64,000 bases of DNA, taken from assembly GCA_963727045.1 (NCBI GenBank), contig CAVSES010000002.1, positions 62,001 through 126,000 of the forward strand, in the 5' to 3' direction. Source of the DNA: Bog-1198 sp963727045 (lineage in GTDB: Bacteria; Pseudomonadota; Gammaproteobacteria; Steroidobacterales; Steroidobacteraceae). Shown piece by piece: positions 8,497 to 15,892 of this stretch; the stretch's first letter is position 1, and each line of letters starts with the position of its first letter. The notes beneath the pieces are model-generated. The model saw nothing but the letters and a program-made list of their open reading frames with translations, did not search any database and had not been told where the DNA came from. Position numbers and translations under genes: made by a program.

Positions 8497-8820
8497 ATGT
8501 CAGTTGACAAGATTTTTGAAGCTCTTGCATCCCGCTCTCGCAGGGAAATTCTGGCGTACCTCTCCAAGGCGGAACTCACGACATCCGAACTCGCAGCTCG
8601 CTTTCAGATGACGGCACCGTCCATGTCGAGACATCTAACAGTACTCGAGAATGCAGGTTTGGTCGCCAGCGAACGAAAGGGACAACGGGTCCTGTATCGG
8701 TTGAATCCGAGTAGCCTCGTCAGCACGCTGACCGGTTATGCATTTGAAATCTGCCCCGTAGCTGGCCCCCTCAAGCGCGAATCGCGCGCGCTTGCAAAGC
8801 GCCGACGCGCGACCGAGTAG
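8497..8820 (+). CDS. ArsR-family winged-helix repressor
   Basis: 107 residues with the ArsR/SmtB winged helix: an N-terminal EALASRSRREILAYL segment, a recognition helix around residues 40-58 (MTAPSMSRHLTVLENAGL) and a wing (GQRVLYRLNP). It has a single Cys, outside the classical metal-binding motifs, so it probably does not sense metals through CxC chemistry. It precedes a desaturase gene by 12 bp and a membrane SRPBCC gene, and probably regulates both. The signal is unknown; a lipid or membrane cue is plausible from the neighbours but is inference. Confidence 0.85.
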   Translation: MSVDKIFEALASRSRREILAYLSKAELTTSELAARFQMTAPSMSRHLTVLENAGLVASERKGQRVLYRLNPSSLVSTLTGYAFEICPVAGPLKRESRALAKRRRATE

Positions 8821-8832
8821 CCCGGATTTGCT

Positions 8833-9726
8833 ATGGAAGGCGTCGCCGCAAATCTCGATCAACACCGTGTCGCCGCGGCAAATCTAGATTCGGTGTGCGT
8901 CGGCACAGTGCGGTACGCGCCCGTCAAGTCCGCTTGGTTTCTTGCCATGCTGACAGGTGCCCTTGTCGGCGGCGCGATCACCTTTACTTGGTCTGCCTTT
9001 GCCGCATTCCTGGTCGCGACCGTAGCCGTGCTCCTATTCGGCCACTCTCTGGGTAGCCACAGAAAGCTCGTCCACGATAGCTACCAATGTCCGAAATGGC
9101 TCGAATACCTTTTCGTGTACCTCGGAGTACAGGTCGGACTCGCGGGCCCGATCGGTCTCCTCCGTCAACACGAGTTGCGCGATCACGCGCAGCGACTCCC
9201 TGATTGCCACGACTACCTGAAACACGGCCGATCCGCCTGGCTGGATGCATGGTGGCAGCTGAATTGCGAACTGGTGCTGCTCCACCCGCCCGTCATCCGA
9301 ATTGAGCCGAGAATCTCCGAGGATCGTTTCTATCGATTTCTGGAACGCACATGGATGGCGCAGCAACTCCCCTCGGCCCTCCTTCTTTACGCCGCCGGCG
9401 GTTGGGGATTCGTGTGGTGGGCAGTGTGCGCTCGCGTGACTGCAGGCGTGTTCGGCCATTGGCTCATCGGTCATTTGGCACATAACCATGGCGCAGTTCA
9501 CCGCGAGGTCCGAGGAGCCGCGGTACAGGGTCGCAACGTACGATTCGCGTCTCTTCTGACCATGGGTGAGTGTTGGCATAACAACCATCACGCATATCCG
9601 GGATCAGCGCGACTTGGACTCGCCCAGGGTGAGTGGGACCCGGGCTGGTGGGTACTTTTGGGACTTGAGCGTCTCGGAAATGGTCACGAATTTGCGATTG
9701 CCGTCAGACCTGCCCTACCGCCCTGA
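8833..9726 (+). CDS. Fatty acid desaturase (acyl-CoA/acyl-lipid, membrane di-iron type)
   Basis: 297 residues with the three histidine clusters of membrane desaturases: HSLGSHRKLVH (about 70-80), HELRDHA (about 117-123) and HNNHHAYPGSARLG (about 250-263), and hydrophobic segments between them. The enzyme would introduce a cis double bond into acyl chains using electrons from a ferredoxin or cytochrome b5-type donor. The second box is HELRDHA rather than the usual HDxRDHH, so one iron ligand is altered, which may affect activity or mark a subfamily. It lies 12 bp downstream of an ArsR-type regulator, suggesting co-transcription and regulated membrane unsaturation. Confidence 0.85.
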   Translation: MEGVAANLDQHRVAAANLDSVCVGTVRYAPVKSAWFLAMLTGALVGGAITFTWSAFAAFLVATVAVLLFGHSLGSHRKLVHDSYQCPKWLEYLFVYLGVQVGLAGPIGLLRQHELRDHAQRLPDCHDYLKHGRSAWLDAWWQLNCELVLLHPPVIRIEPRISEDRFYRFLERTWMAQQLPSALLLYAAGGWGFVWWAVCARVTAGVFGHWLIGHLAHNHGAVHREVRGAAVQGRNVRFASLLTMGECWHNNHHAYPGSARLGLAQGEWDPGWWVLLGLERLGNGHEFAIAVRPALPP

Positions 9727-9806
9727 GCTGACCGAAGTACTGCGCGCGGCGCCGATCAGAATGATATCGACAGCCGAACATTCTTTAGGCGCTGGAGTAG
9801 AGGCTG

Positions 9807-10796
9807 ATGGCTTCGTCGCCTGACACGCAGGAGACTCGCCGGTTCTGGGTCACCCGATTTGGCTGGACCATACCACTACTTTGCGGGGCCATCGTCGGCG
9901 TCGCTTTGCGTCTCCTTTTCTCTGGCAAAGCCGGCGAGCCGTATCACGCAATGATGTCCTCCTTTACCTTGTTGGTACCAATTCTGGTAGGCACAGTAAC
10001 TGTATACATCGCGGAACGCGCAGGCGGCCGGAGTTGGTCCTATTATTTCTTCGCCGCCGCCGCCGCTAATGCACTACTTGTAATCGGCACGATGGTGATC
10101 CGAGTGGAGGGGCTCATCTGCGCGGTACTTGCGGTGCCCCTTTTTAGCCTCGTTGGTGGCCTCGGCGGTCTTTTAATGGGCGCTGTATGCCGTTGGACAA
10201 AGTGGCCGCAACGCGCCATTTACAGCTTTGCCGCGTTACCGCTCTTATTAGGAGGTCTCGAGCAGAATCTTACGCTCCCGCAAGACATCCGGTCGGCCGT
10301 AAGAATCCGCACGATCTCCGCGAGCCCCGAGGTAATTTGGACACACCTCACATTCGCCAAAGACATCCGGCCAGCCGAAATCGGCACTGCATGGATGTAT
10401 CGCATAGGTGTGCCCCTACCATTATCGGCGGTTACGGTACTAGCCGACGGCACCCAAGTGCGTCACATCATGATGGGAAAAGGCATCAAGTTCGATCAGA
10501 TTGCGGCCGACTGGCAACCAAACCGTCGCATTCGTTGGACCTATCGGTTTGCAAACGATTCGTTTCCAGCAGGGGCACTCGACGATCACGTGAGGATTGG
10601 CGGGCGGTATTTCGATGTGATCGACACCGAATATGTTTTACGCAAACTGAACGCAGGCACAGAGCTTCGAGTGACGATGCGCTACCGCGTTAGTACGGCA
10701 TTCAACTGGTATACGCAACCGATCGCCGATTTCCTTGTCGGAAATTTTGAAGAGGCTGCTCTGCAGTTCTACGCCATCCGGGCAGAGAAGAGCTGA
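9807..10796 (+). CDS. Membrane protein with C-terminal SRPBCC (START-like) domain
   Basis: 329 residues. The N-terminal half has four likely membrane helices (about 18-38, 50-68, 78-98, 104-128). The C-terminal part (about 165-320) begins IRTISASPEVIWTHL and contains FDVIDTEYVLRKL, the pattern of the SRPBCC lipid/hydrophobe-binding fold. It follows the desaturase by 80 bp in the same direction and may be in the same operon. Family members are uncharacterised; a role in binding or sensing a lipophilic molecule at the inner face of the membrane is inferred from the fold. Confidence 0.75.
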   Translation: MASSPDTQETRRFWVTRFGWTIPLLCGAIVGVALRLLFSGKAGEPYHAMMSSFTLLVPILVGTVTVYIAERAGGRSWSYYFFAAAAANALLVIGTMVIRVEGLICAVLAVPLFSLVGGLGGLLMGAVCRWTKWPQRAIYSFAALPLLLGGLEQNLTLPQDIRSAVRIRTISASPEVIWTHLTFAKDIRPAEIGTAWMYRIGVPLPLSAVTVLADGTQVRHIMMGKGIKFDQIAADWQPNRRIRWTYRFANDSFPAGALDDHVRIGGRYFDVIDTEYVLRKLNAGTELRVTMRYRVSTAFNWYTQPIADFLVGNFEEAALQFYAIRAEKS

Positions 10797-10937
10797 AGTA
10801 GGTAGTGCCTCATCGGCCAGCCAACTCGCCCATCACTACGAGCACCACAATTCAGTGCCATCCTCTACGACCCCACCTGCATCGACTCTCCCGCCAAGAC
10901 GCGCGCTGCGCTGCGCCGCGCCGAACTGCGCAGGATT

Positions 10938-11153
10938 GTGCCGCTGTCGAATACCACTATTTACGAGTTGGAGCAGCGTGAGGATTTTCCAAGACGGTTC
11001 TATTTAACCCCGCGTTGCGTTGTTTGGGATTCGGACGAACTTTATGCGTGGCTGGACGCACGCAAACAACTCGATCAGCAAACCAAGATCGGACGGGCAC
11101 CTGTGCCGAATATCCATTCGCGCAGGCGCCGCCCTCTCAAATCATCTTTGTAG
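10938..11153 (+). CDS. AlpA-family (excisionase-like) HTH protein, 5' end uncertain
   Basis: 71 residues from GTG 10938. The sequence VPLSNTTIYELEQREDFPRR followed by YLTPRCVVWDSDELYAWLDAR is the typical MerR-like winged helix of AlpA/excisionase regulators found in integrated elements. The same frame stays open upstream to 10806 and encodes LRRAELRRI directly before GTG 10938, which is also family-like, but it lacks an ATG. The normal N-terminus may therefore be lost or begin at a rare codon. Such proteins activate integrase genes or direct excision; no integrase is present now, so this looks like a leftover of a former element. Confidence 0.65.
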   Translation: MPLSNTTIYELEQREDFPRRFYLTPRCVVWDSDELYAWLDARKQLDQQTKIGRAPVPNIHSRRRRPLKSSL

Positions 11154-11292
11154 TAGGGAGGATCAACGAGAGCAGGCGAGCGGCGGAATGAAATGAGTTT
11201 CTGCCCAATTTACCCTTTTGAGTGACTGCGCGCCATAATTCTCTAGGTACTTCAAGCGCAACGGTGCGTCTACTTAGCAGGACGGCAATCGC

Positions 11293-11709
11293 TTATTTCT
11301 TCGGCATCTTGCTGAAATCCATATACAGCGCGTTCCACCGGTGACCGTCAGGATCGATGAGCCCGCACCCATACATGAACCCATTGGACTCGGCAGGTTC
11401 GCGAAATATTTTACCGCCAGCAGATTGGGCGCGCTTTGCAAACTCATCCACCTGCGTTCTGTCTTCCATACCGACGGAGAATAGAACTTCTGTGCCATTG
11501 CGACAGTCGGCAAGGGCATTGTTGGTGAAGCCGACGAAGGCACTCTCTGCGAAAAGCATCAATACAACCTTTTTCTCTCCGATGGCAAAGCAGGCAGAGT
11601 TTTCAGTGTTGCCAGGTCCCGGATTGCGGGCAAGTCCGATGCCTTCGTAAAACAAGGCGGACTTGGCCAAATCCTTCACCGGCAGGTTTATCCAGACATC
11701 TTTGATCAT
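11293..11709 (-). CDS. VOC (glyoxalase/bleomycin-resistance-like) family protein
   Basis: 138 residues from ATG 11709. Paired beta-alpha-beta-beta-beta modules start at IKDVWINLPVKDLAKS and end with GLIDPDGHRWNALYMD, as in PhnB/lactoylglutathione-lyase-like VOC proteins. Metal-ligand residues are partly present (the terminal W/Y and Asp-Pro-Asp-Gly-His). The start codon overlaps the upstream SRPBCC stop (ATGA), so it is translationally coupled to it and forms the last gene of an arsR-AHSA1-VOC operon. The substrate is unknown. Confidence 0.82.
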   Translation of the reverse strand: MIKDVWINLPVKDLAKSALFYEGIGLARNPGPGNTENSACFAIGEKKVVLMLFAESAFVGFTNNALADCRNGTEVLFSVGMEDRTQVDEFAKRAQSAGGKIFREPAESNGFMYGCGLIDPDGHRWNALYMDFSKMPKK

Positions 11710-12206
11710 CAACGTTCTCCAATGGTTGGCAGTAGTGATTCGAGTCGGTCGTAGCCAGCGGCCATCCCGTACTCCATGCCAGAGCGGCACGCCGCATCTC
11801 GTGCTTCTTGGGATTCGTATAAAACAGTGATCGATGTCCGGGTTACACCGCGCGTTTCGCTGAAGACGGTGGTATTGAGGGCCTCGCCCGGGTACCACGC
11901 GTCGTCGAACTTTTCGGTCGCAACGAGGCGCTCGAGTAAAATTACTTCGCAGAACACGCCGCCCATGGCCATTTGGGCGCCGTCTTTTTCGGAACGCCAG
12001 GCATAACGATAGGCTCCGCCGACGCGTAGATCGATTTCACACAGCGGCATGGTCCATCCCGGTGGGCCTAGCAGCCAGCGACGGACGAGTTCCGGTTTGG
12101 TAAATGCGTCAAAGACTAGGCGTCGCGGCGCGTCGAAATCCCTCGTCACAAGAATCTCGCGATCGCCGCGCGTGGACATCTTAAAGCTATCTGGGAATCG
12201 TGCCAT
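11709..12206 (-). CDS. SRPBCC/AHSA1-domain protein
   Basis: 165 residues. The AHSA1 signature is clear: REILVTRDFDAPRRLVFDAF near the N-terminus and ELVRRWLLGPPGW after it, with a C-terminal helix (GMEYGMAAGYDRLESLL). AHSA1-type SRPBCC proteins have a helix-grip cavity for hydrophobic ligands. It starts 4 bp downstream of an ArsR gene and overlaps the VOC gene by the ATGA motif, a common operon type in soil Proteobacteria. The biological role is not known. Confidence 0.87.
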   Translation of the reverse strand: MARFPDSFKMSTRGDREILVTRDFDAPRRLVFDAFTKPELVRRWLLGPPGWTMPLCEIDLRVGGAYRYAWRSEKDGAQMAMGGVFCEVILLERLVATEKFDDAWYPGEALNTTVFSETRGVTRTSITVLYESQEARDAACRSGMEYGMAAGYDRLESLLPTIGER

Positions 12207-12210
12207 TCCG

Positions 12211-12579
12211 CTACCTCTTCCGGGCGGTCCGACGGCGTTTCCTATCGGTAGCTTTCAACTCGTTCAGCAAACCATCGAGCCGCGCGAAAGAAGACTCCCA
12301 AAAGTTCCGGTAGGCCTCCAGCCACTGCGTAGCTTCCGCGAGGGGGCGCGCAACAAGCCTACGAGGCCGCCGCTGCGCGTCCCGCCCGCGCATAACAAGA
12401 CCCGCACGTTCCAATACATTGAGGTGCTTTGAAATCGCGGGTTGACTGAGATCAAAGGGCTTCATCAGTTCCGATACATCCGCCTCCCCTTGAGCGAGGC
12501 GCGCCAGAAGCGCGCGCCTCGTGGGGTCAGCGAGCGCTGCGAACGTCACGCTCAGTTGATCCGTTTTGTATATCGCCAT
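12211..12579 (-). CDS. ArsR-family repressor of the AHSA1-VOC operon
   Basis: 122 residues. A winged helix is visible: TFAALADPTRRALLARLAQG, then the recognition helix LSQPAISKHLNVLERAGL and a wing QRRPRRLVARPL. No metal-binding Cys pair is present, placing it in the SdpR/YczG-like group that pairs with AHSA1 genes. Its first codons lie inside one arm of a 14-bp inverted repeat (12565-12610), the probable self-operator. It is transcribed divergently from the second ArsR-AHSA1 set at 12766. Confidence 0.87.
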   Translation of the reverse strand: MAIYKTDQLSVTFAALADPTRRALLARLAQGEADVSELMKPFDLSQPAISKHLNVLERAGLVMRGRDAQRRPRRLVARPLAEATQWLEAYRNFWESSFARLDGLLNELKATDRKRRRTARKR

Positions 12580-12610
12580 TTAGTTATGTTACTGAGTGGC
12601 GATATACAAA
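12565..12610 (-). promoter_or_regulatory. Operator/promoter of ArsR gene 12579, 14-bp perfect inverted repeat
   Basis: TTTGTATATCGCCA (12565-12578) and its exact complement TGGCGATATACAAA (12597-12610) flank an 18-bp spacer. One arm overlaps the start codon. On the minus strand TTGATT, 17 bp, TAACAT, 6 nt, ATG can be read, placing transcription start at or next to the start codon. A bound repressor would cover promoter and initiation region together. Confidence 0.65.
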
Positions 12611-12730
12611 TCAATAGGCGACCCGGAGTCCGAGGCGTCTGGTAAATCACCGCGACGTAGAAAAACCTCTACGAGATGGCGCCTTACTGCTGGTCATGCG
12701 CTCGGAACGGGATAAGGCTTTGGAAATATG

Positions 12731-12777
12731 TTGACGCGGAAGAAGTTGCGAATATACTGAAGTATATGCTTCAGTAT
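12731..12777 (+). promoter_or_regulatory. Promoter/operator of ArsR gene 12766
   Basis: TTGACG (12731-12736), 16-bp spacer, TATACT (12753-12758), then ATG at 12766. An inverted repeat ATACTGAAG/CTTCAGTAT (12754-12762, 12769-12777) straddles the -10 box and the start codon. The layout indicates a leaderless, self-repressed transcript. Confidence 0.65.
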
Positions 12778-13110
12778 TCGATCGATGACCTTTTCCATGC
12801 TCTGGCCGCGCCGGGCCGCCGCGCCATGGTCGACCGCTTGGCCAGGGGCCCTGCCACGCTCAGTGAAATGGCGGAGCCCATGGACATGACCTTGACCGCC
12901 GTGACGCAGCACCTGCGGATCCTGGAGGCCAGCGGCTTGGTGCACTCCTACAAGCAGGGGCGTACGCGGCATTGCCGTCTGCGTATTGGGGCTATGGACC
13001 AGGTGACGAAATGGATCGAAGGGCGCAAGACCCTGTTGGAGAGCCGTCTGGTCCGCCTGGGCGAGCTGCTTGCAGAGGATGAGGCGGCAGAGAAGAGGAG
13101 GAGACGATGA
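12766..13110 (+). CDS. ArsR-family repressor of second AHSA1 operon
   Basis: 114 residues from ATG 12766. The frame is open from 12676, but the earlier start would place the promoter and operator inside the gene. The winged helix is clear: LFHALAAPGRRAMVDRLARG, recognition helix MTLTAVTQHLRILEASGL, wing QGRTRHCRLR. Its only Cys lies in the wing. The stop overlaps the next start (ATGA). The C-terminal tail is charged (EDEAAEKRRRR). It is a paralogous counterpart of the divergent regulator at 12211-12579, but with a different operator sequence. Confidence 0.85.
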   Translation: MLQYSIDDLFHALAAPGRRAMVDRLARGPATLSEMAEPMDMTLTAVTQHLRILEASGLVHSYKQGRTRHCRLRIGAMDQVTKWIEGRKTLLESRLVRLGELLAEDEAAEKRRRR

Positions 13111-13580
13111 AAGCCAAGCATGCCCTGATCCACGACACCTTCACGCTGGAGCGCCGCTATCCGTCTGCGCCAGCCAAGGTCTACCGTTATTTCTCCGAGC
13201 CGGAGTACCGCAAGCGCTGGTTCGGTTCCACCGAAGACTGGAGCCAGCGTTCCCACAGCCTCGACTTCCGCGTGGGAGGTCAGGAGCTGGAGCAAGGCGC
13301 GCCTCCAGGCGGGCCCCTCATCACCTATGAAAGCCGCATCCTGGATATTGTGCCCGGCGAGCGCATCATCAACAGCTACGTCCTGTCCGCCGCCGGTGAG
13401 CGTTTCTCGGTCTCGCTATCCACGGTCGAGTTCTTGCCCGACGGGACAGGGACCTTGCTGCGCGTGACCGAACACGGCGCGTACTTTGACGGCAATCCTG
13501 AGGGCCCCAAGATGCGGGTCCACGGCATCGGCGAGCAGCTGGAGCTGCTGGGCCGGGTGTTGCAAAAAGACCAACACTGA
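13107..13580 (+). CDS. SRPBCC/AHSA1-domain protein (second copy)
   Basis: 157 residues with an AHSA1-type helix-grip fold: FTLERRYPSAPAKVYRYF, EYRKRWFGSTEDW, FRVGGQELEQG, and a final helix GEQLELLGRVLQK. It is translationally coupled to the upstream ArsR gene by ATGA. Together with the divergent set it makes a mirror-image pair of ArsR-AHSA1 modules. The ligand and function are unknown; by family, a hydrophobic small molecule is expected. Confidence 0.87.
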   Translation: MKAKHALIHDTFTLERRYPSAPAKVYRYFSEPEYRKRWFGSTEDWSQRSHSLDFRVGGQELEQGAPPGGPLITYESRILDIVPGERIINSYVLSAAGERFSVSLSTVEFLPDGTGTLLRVTEHGAYFDGNPEGPKMRVHGIGEQLELLGRVLQKDQH

Positions 13581-13602
13581 AGCTCTAGTTCAAGGATCCA
13601 GC

Positions 13603-14253
13603 ATGCCCAAACTCGTTGCACGTTGTATCGCCATCTCGTTGGACGGATTCTCGGCGGCAAAGGGCCAAGCGCTCGATGCGCCCTTCGGTAAGGACGGCTT
13701 GCGCCTGATGGAGTGGGCCTTTGCCACCAAGTTCTTCGCCGAGATGACCGGTCGAGAGGGTGGTGCCGAGGGCCTCGACAACGAATTCCTCGTCCATTCT
13801 TTCGACAACATCGGCGCCACGATCATGGGCCGTAACATGTTCGGCCCGCAACGCGGGCCCTGGCTCAACGAGGACTGGAAGGGCTGGTGGGGCCCGAACC
13901 CGCCCTATCACCACCCTGTCTTCGTGCTCAGCCATCACAAACACTCGAACTTCGAGATGGAAGGAGGCACCAGCTTCAGTTTCGTCAACGATGGCATTGA
14001 GTCCGCTCTGAAGCATGCTTTCGCGGCGGCCAAGGGCAAGGACGTACGCATTGGAGGGGGCGCCTCCACGGTCAGCCAGTATCTGAACGCCGGCCTTGTG
14101 GATGAGTTGCATTGCGTGCTGGTGCCGATCTTGTTGGGAAGTGGCGAAAGAATGTTTGAGGGATTGGATGGGCTCGCAGATCACTACGAGGTGGTCGAGT
14201 ACATTCCCTCAAAGACCGTCGCTCACGTGCGCATCGTCAAGAAGACTAAGTGA
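13603..14253 (+). CDS. Dihydrofolate reductase-like (RibD C-terminal) family protein
   Basis: 216 residues from ATG 13603, 22 bp after the AHSA1 gene; the frame is open earlier, but 13603 gives the family start KLVARCIAISLDGF. Further motifs are IMGRNMFGPQRGPW and DVRIGGGASTVSQYLNAGLVDE, the nucleotide-binding region of the RibD_C/YyaP/YwjB group, and PILLGSGERMFEG. These proteins have the DHFR fold and probably reduce a small substrate with NADPH, but few have known substrates. It is the last gene of the arsR-AHSA1-DHFR-like operon. Confidence 0.85.
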   Translation: MPKLVARCIAISLDGFSAAKGQALDAPFGKDGLRLMEWAFATKFFAEMTGREGGAEGLDNEFLVHSFDNIGATIMGRNMFGPQRGPWLNEDWKGWWGPNPPYHHPVFVLSHHKHSNFEMEGGTSFSFVNDGIESALKHAFAAAKGKDVRIGGGASTVSQYLNAGLVDELHCVLVPILLGSGERMFEGLDGLADHYEVVEYIPSKTVAHVRIVKKTK

Positions 14254-14265
14254 AGAGCGGGTACT

Positions 14266-14294
14266 TGCCAGTTTTGCCCAGAAACTCAGTGTTC
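14266..14294. repeat. 29-bp TGCCAG island-end element, copy 3
   Basis: TGCCAGTTTTGCCCAGAAAC... continues to a 29-nt match with the copies at 889, 6934 and 23075, with one mismatch (GTGTTC for GGGTTC). No guaA-like att core follows here, so it is an eroded junction or an internal scar between the DHFR-like gene and the higBA pair. The gap 14254-14376 holds nothing else besides the higB promoter. Confidence 0.6.
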
Positions 14295-14342
14295 ACTGTC
14301 GCGGAGACGATGTCCCTGACATAGCGGAGCACGCCCTCGGAA

Positions 14343-14371
14343 TTGCGCGCTGTATCGCCATGAGATACACT
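14343..14371 (+). promoter_or_regulatory. higBA promoter with inverted repeat
   Basis: TTGCGC (14343-14348), 17-bp spacer, TACACT (14366-14371), 5 nt, ATG at 14377. An inverted repeat TGTATC/GATACA (14351-14356, 14364-14369) overlaps spacer and -10 and is a likely HigA site. The predicted start of transcription is at the start codon. Confidence 0.5.
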
Positions 14372-14376
14372 ACCTC

Positions 14377-14655
14377 ATGATCAAAGGTTTCCGCCATCGC
14401 GGGCTGGAACGTTTTTTTCGTACTGGTTCAAAAGCCGGTATTCAACCAAAGCACGCGAAGCGCTTACGGCTGCAACTGGGTCAGTTGGACGCCGCCCTCG
14501 GCCCTGAGGATATGAACCGACCTGGGTGGCGTCTGCACCCGCTCAAGAGTGATCTTCAGGGTCACTGGTCAGTGTGGGTAGATGAGAATTGGCGGCTGAC
14601 GTTCATATTCGAAGGCGTCGATGCAATCTTGGTCGATTATAAGGACTATCACTGA
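14377..14655 (+). CDS. higB: HigB-type toxin (RelE superfamily)
   Basis: 92 residues, the usual length. Family landmarks are MIKGFRHRGLERFF at the start, LDAALGPEDMNRPGWRLHPL in the middle and WRLTFIFEGVDAILVDYKDYH at the end, all typical of HigB/GraT plasmid-maintenance killer proteins that cleave mRNA on the ribosome. The C-terminal Asp-Tyr-His is conserved. The antitoxin gene follows after 15 nt. This HigB is unrelated in sequence to the one at 25914, so the zone carries two different HigBA types. Confidence 0.9.
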   Translation: MIKGFRHRGLERFFRTGSKAGIQPKHAKRLRLQLGQLDAALGPEDMNRPGWRLHPLKSDLQGHWSVWVDENWRLTFIFEGVDAILVDYKDYH

Positions 14656-14670
14656 TTGAGGATTTTTCCG

Positions 14671-14982
14671 ATGACACGCATGCACAACCCACCGCACCCC
14701 GGGGAAATACTGCAGGATACCGTTCTACGATCGGACGGCGGAATGACCGTGACAGCGTTTTCAAAACGGCTAGTCGTTTCGCGTGTAGCACTCTCACGTG
14801 TGGTCAACGGCCGCGCAGCCGTTAGCGCCGAATTGGCGATTCGCCTTGCGGCAGCTCTTGGAGGGTCAGCAGAATCGTGGCTTACCATGCAGGCCGCGTT
14901 TGATTTATGGCATGCCGCCAAAAAGAGGCGGCCCAAGATCAAGCCCCTTACATCTGACGCACTCTCGTCGACGCCGGCCTAG
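14671..14982 (+). CDS. higA: HigA-type antitoxin, XRE HTH
   Basis: 103 residues from ATG 14671 (GAGG about 9 nt upstream; a TTG at 14656 is possible but less likely). The start NPPHPGEILQDTVL and the HTH VTAFSKRLVVSRVALSRVVNG, then SAELAIRLAAALGGSAESWL, are the canonical HigA/GraA sequence. It neutralises the HigB at 14377 and represses the operon through the inverted repeat in the promoter. The stop codon lies only 13 nt before the likely permease start at 14996, so the operon boundary coincides with a junction to different cargo. Confidence 0.9.
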   Translation: MTRMHNPPHPGEILQDTVLRSDGGMTVTAFSKRLVVSRVALSRVVNGRAAVSAELAIRLAAALGGSAESWLTMQAAFDLWHAAKKRRPKIKPLTSDALSSTPA

Positions 14983-14995
14983 TGCGGCGCTACCC

Positions 14996-15859
14996 GTGGA
15001 CCGCGCCAGCCGCCTGGGCGGTGCGCTGCAGTTCTTCTTCTACGACACGCCAAAGGTCCTGCTGCTGCTGACCGGCATCGTTTTCGTGATGGGAATGATC
15101 AATTCCTACTTCACGCCGGAGCGAACACGCGCGCTGCTCGCCGGTCGTACGGAAGGTGTCGCCAATGTGATGGCAGCAAGCCTGGGTGTCGTAACGCCCT
15201 TCTGCTGGTGCTCTGCGGTACCGCTGTTCATTGGCTTGGTGCAGGCCGGCGTGCCACTGGGTGTCACGTTCTCCTTCCTCATCTCGGCTCCCATGGTGAA
15301 CGAGGTGGCTCTTACCCTGCTGTTCGGCATGTTCGGTTGGCGTGTCGCCCTGCTCATCGGACGGCTCAAAATGGAGGCCTACCTCGAGGATTGGGTGCGC
15401 GAGATGCCACGTTCGGCGGCAGCCAGCAGCAACGAGTCAATCAGCTTCGGCGAGCGCATCGACGCGGGAATTGCCGGCGTGCGTGAAATCGTCGGCAAGG
15501 TCTGGCCGTACATCCTCGCAGGCATCGCGATTGGCGCGGGAATCCATGGTTACGTTCCGGAGAACTTCATGGCCTCCTTCATGGGCAAGGATGCCTGGTG
15601 GGCCGTGCCGCTGGCCGTGCTCATTGGCGTGCCGATGTACACGAACGCGGCTGGCGTGATTCCGATTGTCCAGGCGCTGCTGGCCAAGGGAGCGGCCCTG
15701 GGCACGGTGCTCGCGTTCATGATGAGTGTCATCGCACTGTCGTTCCCGGAGATGGTCATCCTGCGCAAGGCCCTGAAGATGCGGCTCATCGCCACATTCG
15801 TCGGCGTGGTCGCCGTCGGGATCCTGATCGTGGGCTACGTCTTCAACGCGGTGCTCTAG
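14996..15859 (+). CDS. DUF318/YraQ-ArsP-type permease, shortened
   Basis: 287 residues from GTG 14996; an open frame runs upstream but lies under higA. The core is clear: LGVVTPFCWCSAVPLFIG near residue 62, FSFLISAPMVNEVALTLL, and VPLAVLIGVPMYTNAAGVIP with a second PMxxN motif. This family exports trivalent organoarsenicals or other thiol-reactive species, or accompanies redox genes. Oddities: the N-terminus is short; the motif usually written PFCSCS has Trp in place of Ser; and GWRVALLIGRLKMEAYLEDW joins two segments that in relatives are separated by about one membrane helix, indicating an in-frame deletion. The next gene is a broken thioredoxin-like partner, so function is doubtful. Confidence 0.75.
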   Translation: MDRASRLGGALQFFFYDTPKVLLLLTGIVFVMGMINSYFTPERTRALLAGRTEGVANVMAASLGVVTPFCWCSAVPLFIGLVQAGVPLGVTFSFLISAPMVNEVALTLLFGMFGWRVALLIGRLKMEAYLEDWVREMPRSAAASSNESISFGERIDAGIAGVREIVGKVWPYILAGIAIGAGIHGYVPENFMASFMGKDAWWAVPLAVLIGVPMYTNAAGVIPIVQALLAKGAALGTVLAFMMSVIALSFPEMVILRKALKMRLIATFVGVVAVGILIVGYVFNAVL

Positions 15860-15892
15860 GAATCGTCATCTTGCAAATGTAAGGAGTCCGTC

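Noticed and set aside
12676..12765. Earlier start for the second ArsR gene
   Set aside because: It would put the promoter and operator inside the coding region and adds non-family sequence.
14798..14995. Extended N-terminus of the permease
   Set aside because: The extension overlaps higA in another frame and gives non-membrane Arg/Pro-rich sequence.
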